Positions 9,601-17,239 of a DNA stretch of 64,000 nucleotides are shown in pieces. Within the stretch, counting starts at the first letter, position 1, and every line of letters begins with the position of its first letter. Origin of the DNA: Mesorhizobium sp. ES1-1 (GTDB lineage Bacteria; Pseudomonadota; Alphaproteobacteria; Rhizobiales; Rhizobiaceae). A program made the position numbers and the translations under genes. The notes under the pieces are model-generated. The model did not search any database and was not told the DNA's origin. It saw nothing but the letters and a program-made list of their open reading frames with translations. Location of the stretch: positions 124,001-188,000 of the forward strand of contig NZ_JAIUGX010000009.1 in NCBI RefSeq assembly GCF_020164785.1. The letters are read 5' to 3'.

Positions 9601-12600
9601 GCAATCGGTTGGCGGCTCTGGCGGCGATGGCGGGTTCGCACTGGCGGCGGGCGCCTTTGCCGCGGTCGGCATCGGGGGCCAAGGCGGCGCCGGCGGCGAG
9701 GCCGGCGTCGTCGAGGTCAAGAACACGACCAACATCACCACTTCAGGCTCACTCTCGCACGGCATACTCGCACAGTCCGTCGGTGGCGGGGGCGGCAATG
9801 GCGGATCAGTCGGAACGTTCGCCGTCGGCGTCTTCGGCGCCGCGTCGGTTGCGATCGGCGGTGGCGGCGGCGAAGGCAATCTGAGCAACCAGGTCACGGT
9901 TAACCACAAGGGTGACATCCATGTCGGCGGCATGGGCTCGAAGGCTATTCTCGCCCAATCGGTCGGCGGCAGTGGCGGCAATGGCGGTTCGGCCTATTCC
10001 GGTGCCGTCAGCGCCGGTCTCTATGTCTCCGCTTCGGTCGGGGTTGCCGTGGGCGGCGAAGGCGGCAATGGCGGCAATGGCGGCAAGGTGACGGTTCGGG
10101 CCGACGGCAACCTGATTGCCGACACCGACGCGGCCGGCTCCGGCGGCATCGTCGCCCAGTCCATCGGCGGCGGCGGCGGCAATGGCGGCCGCGCGGCAAC
10201 GATTTCGGGAGCAGCAAGCACTGGGGTCAGCGTTGCGCTCGGCGTCACTGTTGGCGGCTGGGGCGGCGACGGCGGCAAGAGCGACCTGGTCGTCGTCGAT
10301 AGCGGCTTGAACGGCGGTGGCAGCATCGTCACCAAAGGTGCCAACGCAATCGGCATCCTGGCGCAATCGGTCGCCGGCAGCGGCGGCAATGGTGGCGATT
10401 CCTGGGGAGCCGCAGCGGGCTTCGGCGTCAACGCCAGCATCAATGCGACAGTCACGATCGGTGGCGGTGGCGGCAAGGGTAACATCAGCGGCGATGTCGC
10501 GGTTCACAATGCCATGACGATCGACACGAGCGGCGACATGAGCGCTGCGATCGTGGCGCAATCGATCGGCGGCGGCGGCGGCAATGGCGGGGCCACCAAC
10601 GGTGCGACGGCCGATCTCGGCACCAAAGACGGCGTCAACGTCGCGGTCAATGTCGGCGTTGGCGGCGCGGGCGGCACGGGCAACAAATCCGGAGCCGTCG
10701 AGGTTACGAACACGGCCAATCTGACGACCGCTGGCGACTATTCGTCGGGCATCGTTGCTCAGTCGATCGGGGGCGGCGGCGGCATGGGAGGCGCTACCAA
10801 CACGCAGGCCTTCCATGTCGCCGGCACAGCCGGCACAAGCGTTACCGCGAATGTCAGCATCGGCGGCAGCGGCGGCGGCGGCAACGACGCCGCATGCGCG
10901 GCGGACGAGGACGACAATCCCACCTGCTTCGATGGCAAGGTCGGCGTCAAGGTCGACAATTCGGGTGAGATCCGCACCAGCGGGTTCAACTCCGTAGGCA
11001 TCCTGGCCATGTCCATCGGCGGCGGCGGTGGCGGCGGCGGTTCGGCCTCGACCAAGGAGGATATCGTCGGCTCAGGCGACGCCGGCGAGACTTCGGTCGG
11101 CATCGGCGCGGCGATCGCGCTCAACGCCGGCGGTGCCGGCAGCGGCGGCACTGTGTCGGTCACCAACCGCAACGTGATCATCACGGACGGGGCCGATTCC
11201 TATGGCATCAGCGCGAATTCAATCGGCGGTGGCGGTGGCGTGGGCGGCTCGTCCAGTTCGGGCGTGCTTGGCAATTATGCAATCGGCGGCGCGCTTGGCG
11301 GCAAGGGTGGCGGGGGCGGCAACGGCAACCAAGTCGATGTCTTCAACCTGGCCGGCGCCACCATCTGGACCAAGCAGGAGCGTTCAATCGGCATCTTCGC
11401 GCAGTCGGTCGGCGGCGGCGGCGGCGCAGGCGGCGCCGGCGAAAGCAAGGGCAAGAGCGATGGCGGTGAAGTGGCGGTCAACCTGTCGCTCGGCGGCGCG
11501 GGCGAGGTCGGCGGCAATGGCGGCAAGGTCAATGTCGAAAACAGCGGCATTGTACAGACCGACAAGGCCAATTCGCACGGTATCCTGGCGCAGTCGATCG
11601 GCGGCTCCGGTGGCGTCGGCGGCGCGTCCGGCACGTCATCCAACGACTCCAAGATCGCCATCACGCTCAGCCTTGGCGGCGCCGGCGGCGCCGGGGGAAG
11701 CAGCGACAAGGTTCACGTCCAGAATTTCGCGAGCGGATCGATCCTGACGAAGGACGACAATTCGCATGGCATCTTCGCGCAGTCGGTCGGCGGCGGAGGC
11801 GGCGCGGGCGGCGCCGGCTCGACGGAGACGGGCAAGGCCGAGACGGCCATCACGATGTATATTGGCGGCCAGGGCGGCAGCGGAAGCACCGGCGGCGAGG
11901 TCGAGGTCAACAATTTCGGCAAGATCGAAACGCTGGGCTATATCTCGCACGGCATTCTCGCGCAGTCGATCGGCGGCGGCGGCGGCGCCTCGGGTGCGGC
12001 GACCGGCGCATCGGAAGCCGACATGACCATAGGCGGCGGCGCCAGCGTCCCCAATGGAATTCCGATACCGGTGATCGGCGGTCCCCAAAACAAGGCCGAT
12101 GGCGGGAAAGTCACCGTCACCAATGATGGCGAGATCATCACCCACAAGGATGGTTCATACGGCATCTTCGCCCAGTCTATCGGCGGTGGCGGCGGGTATG
12201 GTGGCACGGTTTCGTCCGACTTCGCCGGATCCGATTCCTTTGCCCTCAGCCTCGGCGGCAAGGGCGGCAACGGCGGTGATGGCGGCGATGTGAGGGTCGA
12301 GGTTTCCGGCTCGATCGAAACTTTCGGCGATCGCGCCCATGGCGTTGTCGCGCAGTCGGTCGGTGGCGGCGGCGGCGTCGGTGGCGATGCCAAAGGCAAG
12401 ACGTCCAACGCCCTGGCTGTCGGCGGCCTGGGCGGCAATGGTGGCGATGGCGGCAATGTCACCGTCATCCGTACTGGCACAATCATTACCCATGGTGCGG
12501 ACTCTGTCGCCATCATCGCGCAGTCGGTAGGCGGTGGCGGCGGCGTCGGCGGTGCCGGCTTCGGACGTTTTGGCGCTTCGGAGGACGGCAGCAGTGGTCT

Positions 12601-15010
12601 CGACAACAACGAGATCGGCTTCACCATGTTCAGCGGCGCCCAGGGCAACGGCGGCACGGTGACCATCGAGCAGGATGGCGAAATCATCACCGATGGCGCG
12701 CGGGCGCATGGCATCGTGGCCCAGGCGGTCGGCGGCGGCGGCGGCCTGGCCGGTACGCTCTCGACCGGCGCCGCCGGTTCCGGCGGCGGCATCGGCGACG
12801 CGGCGGCAGCCTCGGCGACGGCGATGAGCCAGGTCTGGGTCAAGGGCGCGAGCTCGTATGCGATGTTCGGCCAGAGCGCGACCGGGCAGGGCAATTCCAG
12901 CCTCGTCCACCTGACGGCCGAAGGTAATCTCTTCGCCCAGGCGGCGGATTCCGTGGCCGCCTATGCCGAATCGACATCCAATCTCGGCTTCGCCAAGGGC
13001 AATCTCACTCTCGACCTGAAGGGTTCCTACGCCATCGGCGGCGGCGCCACGGGCGTGGCCGCCATGTTGGTCGGCGGTGCGGATAACGTCCTGAACAACA
13101 ACTCCATGACCTTCGCCATGGGCCAGGATTTCGTCGAGAGCTATGTCGCGGCAGCGCTCGCTCCACTGGCGAAACAGGCCGGCTTCTCTATCCAGACGCT
13201 GGATCTGTCAGATTTCACGGCCGCCGACCTCCGGCACGAGGTTCTCGAGGGGCTGCTGCCCGGCTTCAGCGCTCTGTCGATCACGGGCACATCCGGCAAC
13301 GACAAGGTCCAGAACCAGAAAATCGATGACGACCATCTCGGCCGTGTCATCGGCAATATCGACCTCGGTGATGGCATCAATGAGTTCGACAATTTCGAAA
13401 ACTCCTCGATGGTGGGTCTCAAGAGCATCAACCTTGGCGCCGGCGGCCTGTTCAAGAATCAGGGCCTGATGACGAACAAGGGCATCGGCGTGGTGGCCAC
13501 CTTGGACATCACCGGCGGGTTTACACAGTTGGGCACCGGCGACTTCGTCACCGATATCGACCTCAACAACCAGATCACCGATGCGTTGACCTTGACCGGG
13601 GCCGGCAATTTCGACGGCACGGCGCCGCTCAACTTCCTGTCGATCGACAAGCTCTTCACCCAATATGTGTTGGCGACCGGCTCTTCGATGGTCGATAATT
13701 ACCTGACGCCGCAGACGCTGCATCCGGCGGTCGGCTTCAACTTCCAGACCAAGGTCGTGGGCGGAACGGATCTCGTCCTCTATGCGGACAATCCAACCTT
13801 CCTGGAACTTGCTCAGAGTCCCGGTTCTGGCACCACGGACCCCGGCGTCTATCAGATGGCGCAGTATCTCGATGACGTCGAGGCCGCGTCCACCCCGGAC
13901 AATCCGATGGCGCGTCTTATCAACCTGCTGCGCTTCTCGCCCACGGAAGAGGAACTGGGCGCTGCGTTGACGCGGCTGACACCGCATTACGCCGTGCATA
14001 CGTTCGACATGATCAATCGCGAAGCCGACACCATGCTGGAGACGGCCCGCGAATGCACTGGCGTTCCCGCCTACAAGAACCCCGACGGCCGCTGCATCTG
14101 GGGAACGATCAGCCCGCAGGCCGAGTACAGCCGCGACGCCGGCGCAGGGACCACCAGCCGCGACGACATCTTGAAGACGATGTCGCTCGGCGGGATCAGT
14201 GAGATCGGACAGAACTGGTCGCTGGGCGCCACCATAGGCCGCACGGAGTTCGACTCCAAGATCGACTTCAACGGAGCAAGGCTGTCGGAAACCACCGGCG
14301 AGGCCTGGCAGGCCTATGCGTTGGCGAAATACGCCAACAAGAACTACTTCGTCGATTTCGCGCTGGGCGGCGGCACCGGTTCGTTCGAGGGCGAACGCGA
14401 CACCCATATCGCCCCGGTCGCCTTCATTCCCGGTGAAATGCTAGACGGCACCTATCTCCAGGAGGAATTGCTGCCTGGCGTGGGCGACAGCGTGACCTAC
14501 ACGCAGAGGACAGCGCAGTTCGGCGGCTCGGCCCGGCTCGGCTTCACCCAGCAGATGGGGTCATTCTATCTGCAGCCGACCGTGCAGTTCGACGCACGCT
14601 GGTTGCGGGTCTCAGGCAAGGAGAAAGGCTCGGGCACGGCGGAGGAATCGGTTGCCGCCTTCAACTTCGATGGCTCGGCAAACACGTACTATTCGGCGAC
14701 GCCGGCTCTCGAACTCGGCACCGACATCCCCCTCAGCGACATTGCCAGCCTGCGTCTCTACGGGAAGGCCGGGGTCGAATTCTCGAACAAGGAATGGGAA
14801 ATCGAAGGACGCTTCGCCGCAGCGGAGAATTTGCCCGGCAACCCCGCATTGCACTTGACGGAAGCCGTGGATTCGCCGCTCTATCGCGTCGGCGCCGGCG
14901 TTGAGCTGAACGGCGTCAATGGCGTCGGCATGTCGGTCCGGTATAATGGCGCCTTCGGCGAAACGGTGAAACAGAACGCTGTGAGCGCCTCTTTCAAAGT
15001 CAACTTCTAG
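6653..15010 (+). CDS. Giant glycine-rich autotransporter (type Va) surface protein
   Basis: About 2,785 residues. The ATG at 6653 has a purine-rich site (GAAGGGGG) just upstream. A long polar N-region is followed by a hydrophobic core near residues 53-70 (RLALLLGATALFGLVSL) and a probable cleavage after AHA near 77. Residues of about 290-2030 are a passenger built from about 29 imperfect repeats with the signature SHGILAQSVGGGGGNGG, expected to form an extended beta-solenoid outside the cell. A spacer with Asp/Asn-rich turns follows (about 2200-2450). The last 310 residues or so form the outer-membrane beta-barrel, ending in SFKVNF with the terminal Phe typical of BAM substrates. Cysteines occur in two pairs, one in the passenger (near 10895-10930) and one at the barrel start. 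The role is probably adhesion or biofilm; the ligand is unknown. Confidence 0.9.
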   Translation: MASSSERNAGRGTSGSAGRNSDGLDRGLRRCEPLLQEGTPAGAGNHLAILPKRLALLLGATALFGLVSLHAQSPAHAQQLSINTDGAPGPNGDDGIGSADAGNGHSPVAPATGTNTIGRTTSGQAAFVGSSRGGRGGDGGSAIHGTLTPPFVEIKGGKGGDGATGGTVDITNSASGALETSGDNAPGIAADAGGGDGGNGAWAFAVAVGGEGGVGGRGGDGGTATVTTTIDSNIITHGNNSNGITVNSSGGRGGNGGLGAAIGAGEGGNGGNGGFGGTAKGDNAGTISTDGTFSKGMLVRSAGGVAGDGASGFGIVGDGGNGGLPTIGGNAEGINSGNITTRGDFASGMVVQSVGGGGGDGGGGLGLFGGGGAGTDGNDGQAATGTNTGNITTNGVGAIGMLVESVGGGGGDGGGAAGLVSIGGKASGGGKGGTATGNIGGIIKTGADGSGDGAHGILIQSVGGGGGNGGYALGVAPMISVAIGGGGGTGGNGGLVNVNQAGDGVTVETNGNSASGIIAQSVGGGGGNGGGAIAIGGLVGVSVGGSGDAAGNGEGVNYNVANAKVTTLGDDSIGVLVQSVGGGGGNGGFALSGSTVAAVSVGGSAGKAGEGGVVDATVGGTVNTFGDRSTGMVAQSIGGGGGNGGFSGAASFGASVGVGGSGAGGGDADTVTLRTAEGVTQSITTDGADSAGLIVQSVGGGGGNGGFSGTLSALAGFGMGGTGGGAGKGVATEATYNGSVETFRERSAGIIVQSIGGGGGNGGGQFGLSLNASVGIGGSGAGGGESGTAKFFSTTGLNVTTHREDSAGVIVQSVGGGGGNGGFSLNGAGFVAAVSIGGKAGTASDAKAVTVGINSGLIHTIGDRSTGIIAQSIGGGGGNGGGTASAGLGANVTIGGKGGGGGNGATVDVTNGAAVHTEGVQSHGIMAQSIGGGGGSGGFAISVGGPSFSLGGNGASGGRSERVYVENTGQINTDRDMSVGIFAQSVGGSGGDGGFALAAGAFAAVGIGGQGGAGGEAGVVEVKNTTNITTSGSLSHGILAQSVGGGGGNGGSVGTFAVGVFGAASVAIGGGGGEGNLSNQVTVNHKGDIHVGGMGSKAILAQSVGGSGGNGGSAYSGAVSAGLYVSASVGVAVGGEGGNGGNGGKVTVRADGNLIADTDAAGSGGIVAQSIGGGGGNGGRAATISGAASTGVSVALGVTVGGWGGDGGKSDLVVVDSGLNGGGSIVTKGANAIGILAQSVAGSGGNGGDSWGAAAGFGVNASINATVTIGGGGGKGNISGDVAVHNAMTIDTSGDMSAAIVAQSIGGGGGNGGATNGATADLGTKDGVNVAVNVGVGGAGGTGNKSGAVEVTNTANLTTAGDYSSGIVAQSIGGGGGMGGATNTQAFHVAGTAGTSVTANVSIGGSGGGGNDAACAADEDDNPTCFDGKVGVKVDNSGEIRTSGFNSVGILAMSIGGGGGGGGSASTKEDIVGSGDAGETSVGIGAAIALNAGGAGSGGTVSVTNRNVIITDGADSYGISANSIGGGGGVGGSSSSGVLGNYAIGGALGGKGGGGGNGNQVDVFNLAGATIWTKQERSIGIFAQSVGGGGGAGGAGESKGKSDGGEVAVNLSLGGAGEVGGNGGKVNVENSGIVQTDKANSHGILAQSIGGSGGVGGASGTSSNDSKIAITLSLGGAGGAGGSSDKVHVQNFASGSILTKDDNSHGIFAQSVGGGGGAGGAGSTETGKAETAITMYIGGQGGSGSTGGEVEVNNFGKIETLGYISHGILAQSIGGGGGASGAATGASEADMTIGGGASVPNGIPIPVIGGPQNKADGGKVTVTNDGEIITHKDGSYGIFAQSIGGGGGYGGTVSSDFAGSDSFALSLGGKGGNGGDGGDVRVEVSGSIETFGDRAHGVVAQSVGGGGGVGGDAKGKTSNALAVGGLGGNGGDGGNVTVIRTGTIITHGADSVAIIAQSVGGGGGVGGAGFGRFGASEDGSSGLDNNEIGFTMFSGAQGNGGTVTIEQDGEIITDGARAHGIVAQAVGGGGGLAGTLSTGAAGSGGGIGDAAAASATAMSQVWVKGASSYAMFGQSATGQGNSSLVHLTAEGNLFAQAADSVAAYAESTSNLGFAKGNLTLDLKGSYAIGGGATGVAAMLVGGADNVLNNNSMTFAMGQDFVESYVAAALAPLAKQAGFSIQTLDLSDFTAADLRHEVLEGLLPGFSALSITGTSGNDKVQNQKIDDDHLGRVIGNIDLGDGINEFDNFENSSMVGLKSINLGAGGLFKNQGLMTNKGIGVVATLDITGGFTQLGTGDFVTDIDLNNQITDALTLTGAGNFDGTAPLNFLSIDKLFTQYVLATGSSMVDNYLTPQTLHPAVGFNFQTKVVGGTDLVLYADNPTFLELAQSPGSGTTDPGVYQMAQYLDDVEAASTPDNPMARLINLLRFSPTEEELGAALTRLTPHYAVHTFDMINREADTMLETARECTGVPAYKNPDGRCIWGTISPQAEYSRDAGAGTTSRDDILKTMSLGGISEIGQNWSLGATIGRTEFDSKIDFNGARLSETTGEAWQAYALAKYANKNYFVDFALGGGTGSFEGERDTHIAPVAFIPGEMLDGTYLQEELLPGVGDSVTYTQRTAQFGGSARLGFTQQMGSFYLQPTVQFDARWLRVSGKEKGSGTAEESVAAFNFDGSANTYYSATPALELGTDIPLSDIASLRLYGKAGVEFSNKEWEIEGRFAAAENLPGNPALHLTEAVDSPLYRVGAGVELNGVNGVGMSVRYNGAFGETVKQNAVSASFKVNF
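7520..12900 (+). repeat. Coding tandem repeats of the autotransporter passenger
   Basis: About 29 copies of a unit of roughly 55-75 codons, each ending in a nearly invariant block [S/A]xGI[L/I/F][A/V]QS[V/I]GGGGGNGG, encoded by runs of GGC and GGT. The first recognisable copy is at about 7535 (degenerate, LVRSAGG), the last good one at about 12710 (IVAQAVGGGGG), and a decayed copy follows near 12860 (MFGQSATGQG). Between the blocks each unit has VxIGGxGGxGG and a T/N-rich strand such as VEVTNTANLTTAGDYS. The DNA similarity would allow in-frame expansion or contraction by recombination. Confidence 0.85.
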
Positions 15011-15042
15011 TTGGCTCGAGACGGAGCGTGAGGGGGGTCTTG

Positions 15043-15621
15043 ATGGCGAAGTACACATATCTGGTGGCTATGCTGGGTGTAGCCTGCATTGCAGGTTCGG
15101 CGGCCTTCGCGGCGCAAGGCAAGAGCGACAAGGCCGCTGTGGGCGCACCCGCCGCCAACGCACCGCGGCTGCCGGGCGGGGCTTCCGCGCTGTCGGAAAC
15201 CCATGGCGACTGGACCGTCAATTGCCAGATAGCGGGCACGACAAAGACCTGCAGCCTGTCACATCAGCAATTCAACAAGCAAACCAACCAGCGGCTGCTG
15301 GCGATCGAACTGACGAGCAAGACCGGCGACGATGCCAGCGGCACTCTTGCCCTTCCGTTCGGCCTGGCGCTCGCCAAGGGCATCAATTTGACGATCGACG
15401 AGCAGAAGCTGGACGGCAGCCTGCAGTTCAATACATGTCAAGTCGTCGGCTGCCTGGTGCCGGTGGCGTTCGACGCGAATGTCACCCCGCTGCTCAAGGC
15501 GGGCACGACGCTGAAGATCGAGGGCTTCGCGGCCGACACCGGACAGGCGGTGAGTTTTTCTATCCCGCTCAACGGGTTCAGCGGCGCGCTTGGCCGGACC
15601 GCGGAGCTGCTGGCAAACTGA
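15043..15621 (+). CDS. Invasion-associated locus B (IalB) family protein
   Basis: Secreted protein of about 192 residues. The ATG at 15043 is chosen because a GGGGGG run lies 5 nt upstream and it opens a signal peptide (AKYTYLVAMLGVACIAGSAAFAAQ). The mature domain starts with the IalB-family pattern THGDWTVNC, followed by cysteines in KTCSLS and NTCQVVGC that probably form disulphides. IalB was named in Bartonella for a role in red-cell entry, but the family is widespread in free-living and symbiotic Rhizobiales with unknown function. The gene starts only 32 nt after the autotransporter with no terminator visible between them, so joint transcription is likely. Confidence 0.85.
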   Translation: MAKYTYLVAMLGVACIAGSAAFAAQGKSDKAAVGAPAANAPRLPGGASALSETHGDWTVNCQIAGTTKTCSLSHQQFNKQTNQRLLAIELTSKTGDDASGTLALPFGLALAKGINLTIDEQKLDGSLQFNTCQVVGCLVPVAFDANVTPLLKAGTTLKIEGFAADTGQAVSFSIPLNGFSGALGRTAELLAN

Positions 15622-15687
15622 CGATCGATATCGCAACTGGGCACGCCACGTTGCAGCAGCAGTTGTGAGCGAGCCAGGGCCGGCTGC

Positions 15688-17157
15688 TCAAACGACGATC
15701 GTTTGCAACCGTTCGGCGATCAAAGTGGCAAGCCGCGCCGCCACCTCGTCCTTGCTCATCTCCGGCCATTCCTCGACGCCGGCCTTCGACACGATCCGCA
15801 CCCTGTTGCGGTCGCCGCCCATCACGCCCGAAGCACCGATGCCGCTTTCGCGCGACACGTCATTGGCGACGATGAAATCGGCACCCTTCCTTGCCAGCTT
15901 GGCCTCGGCATTGCGCAGAAGGTCCTGTGTCTCTGCGGCGAAGCCGATGACAAGTGCGGGCCGCAGGCTGTGATGACCGACCCCGGCGAGAATGTCCGGG
16001 TTCTCGACCATGCGCAGCACTGGAGGACCTTCGCCCGCCAGCTTCTTCATCTTCTCGCCGGCTGCATTCTCGGTGCGCCAGTCAGCGACGGCGGCGACGA
16101 AAACGGCCGCGTCGGCTGGCAGGAGTTGTTCGACCGCGTCGCGCATCTCCCGCGCGCCTTCGACATGGACGGTCTGCACGCCGGCGGGGTCGGCGATCCC
16201 AACCGGACCGGAGACGAGATGCACGTCGGCACCGAGCCTGGCGAGAGCCGCCGCGATGGCGTGGCCCTGCTTGCCCGATGACCGGTTGGCGATGTAGCGC
16301 ACGGGATCGATAGGCTCATGCGTTGGGCCTGACGTGACAATGATCCTGCGCCCCGAGAGGGGCTTGGCACCGGGATCGAGCAGCGCGTCGATCGCGGCGA
16401 CGATCTCCAGCGGTTCGGCCATGCGGCCCTCGCCGGCCTCGTTGCTTTCTGCCATCTCGCCTTTGGCAGGGCCGACAAAGGCGATGCCGTCCTTTTGCAG
16501 GGTCGTGCGATTACGGCGCGTGGCCGGGTGCGCCCACATCCGGGGATTCATCGCCGGCGCCATCAGCACCTTCTTGTCGGTTGCGAGAAGCACGGTGGAG
16601 GCAAGGTCATTGGCGAGGCCGTTGGCAAACTTGGCCATCAGATCGGCGGTGGCCGGCGCAACCACCAGCAGGTCGGCCTCGCGCGATAGCCTGATATGAC
16701 CGACATCGTGCTCGTCGTTGCGGTCGAAGAGCTCGGTGAAGACATGGTCGGCGGACAGGGTGCCGACCGAAAGGGTGGTCACGAAGTGCTGCGCTGCGGC
16801 AGTCATCACAACCCGCACCGAGGCGCCGCGCTCGCGCAACCGGCGGATCAGGTCCAGTGCCTTGTAAGCGGCGATGCCACCGCCGACGATGAGCAGGATG
16901 CGTTTGCCGGAAAGCGCGCCTCGCGGAGAGGTCCTACCTGCCGGGGTGGGAACCGTGGTGCCTGCGCCGTGCACGTTTGTCAGTTCACGCAGGGTTTTCT
17001 CGATCTGGTCGATACGGCCCGGACCGATCTGGCCGCTTACAGCGGCCCGGATCATGACCCGCGCCTGCTCTTCCATGGAACGGTCGTTCTCCGCCGCAAG
17101 CCGGCGCAGCAGCTCCTTGACCTCGGCGTCCAGGTTCCGGATGGTGATGCTGGCCAT
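15688..17157 (-). CDS. coaBC: CoaBC (phosphopantothenoylcysteine synthetase/decarboxylase) with N-terminal RHH domain
   Basis: Bifunctional coenzyme A biosynthesis enzyme, about 489 residues: ligation of cysteine to 4'-phosphopantothenate (CoaB), then FMN-dependent decarboxylation (CoaC). CoaC features are GGGIAAYKALDLIRRLRERG and the PAMNPRMW motif; CoaB begins near GPTHEPIDPVRYIANRSSGK. Unusually, residues 1-45 (MASITIRNLDAEVKELLRRL, then RSMEEQARVMIR) match the FitA-like ribbon-helix-helix antitoxin pattern, joined in frame by a Pro/Thr-rich linker to an otherwise complete CoaBC that begins near residue 81. The ATG at 17157 is preferred over a TTG 51 nt upstream. It lies downstream of ubiE and ubiB on the same strand. 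Confidence 0.93.
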   Translation of the reverse strand: MASITIRNLDAEVKELLRRLAAENDRSMEEQARVMIRAAVSGQIGPGRIDQIEKTLRELTNVHGAGTTVPTPAGRTSPRGALSGKRILLIVGGGIAAYKALDLIRRLRERGASVRVVMTAAAQHFVTTLSVGTLSADHVFTELFDRNDEHDVGHIRLSREADLLVVAPATADLMAKFANGLANDLASTVLLATDKKVLMAPAMNPRMWAHPATRRNRTTLQKDGIAFVGPAKGEMAESNEAGEGRMAEPLEIVAAIDALLDPGAKPLSGRRIIVTSGPTHEPIDPVRYIANRSSGKQGHAIAAALARLGADVHLVSGPVGIADPAGVQTVHVEGAREMRDAVEQLLPADAAVFVAAVADWRTENAAGEKMKKLAGEGPPVLRMVENPDILAGVGHHSLRPALVIGFAAETQDLLRNAEAKLARKGADFIVANDVSRESGIGASGVMGGDRNRVRIVSKAGVEEWPEMSKDEVAARLATLIAERLQTIVV

Positions 17158-17239
17158 TTGATTGCACTCGGCTGAAGAGTTGTTCTGCAATGATAGCAAT
17201 GCAATCAAAGTCCAGCAAGGATCCGGACGCGGGCCCGGC

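Noticed and set aside
6865..12894. Many long Pro/Ser/Ala-rich open frames on the minus strand opposite the autotransporter
   Set aside because: They are the reverse complement of the GGC/GGT-rich glycine repeats; they lack ribosome-binding sites and domains and simply mirror the repeat period.
7520..12900. CRISPR-like array, because of the regular spacing of similar GGC-rich blocks
   Set aside because: The blocks are in one open frame, vary in third codon positions, and encode the glycine repeats of an autotransporter; spacing is too long and variable for CRISPR.
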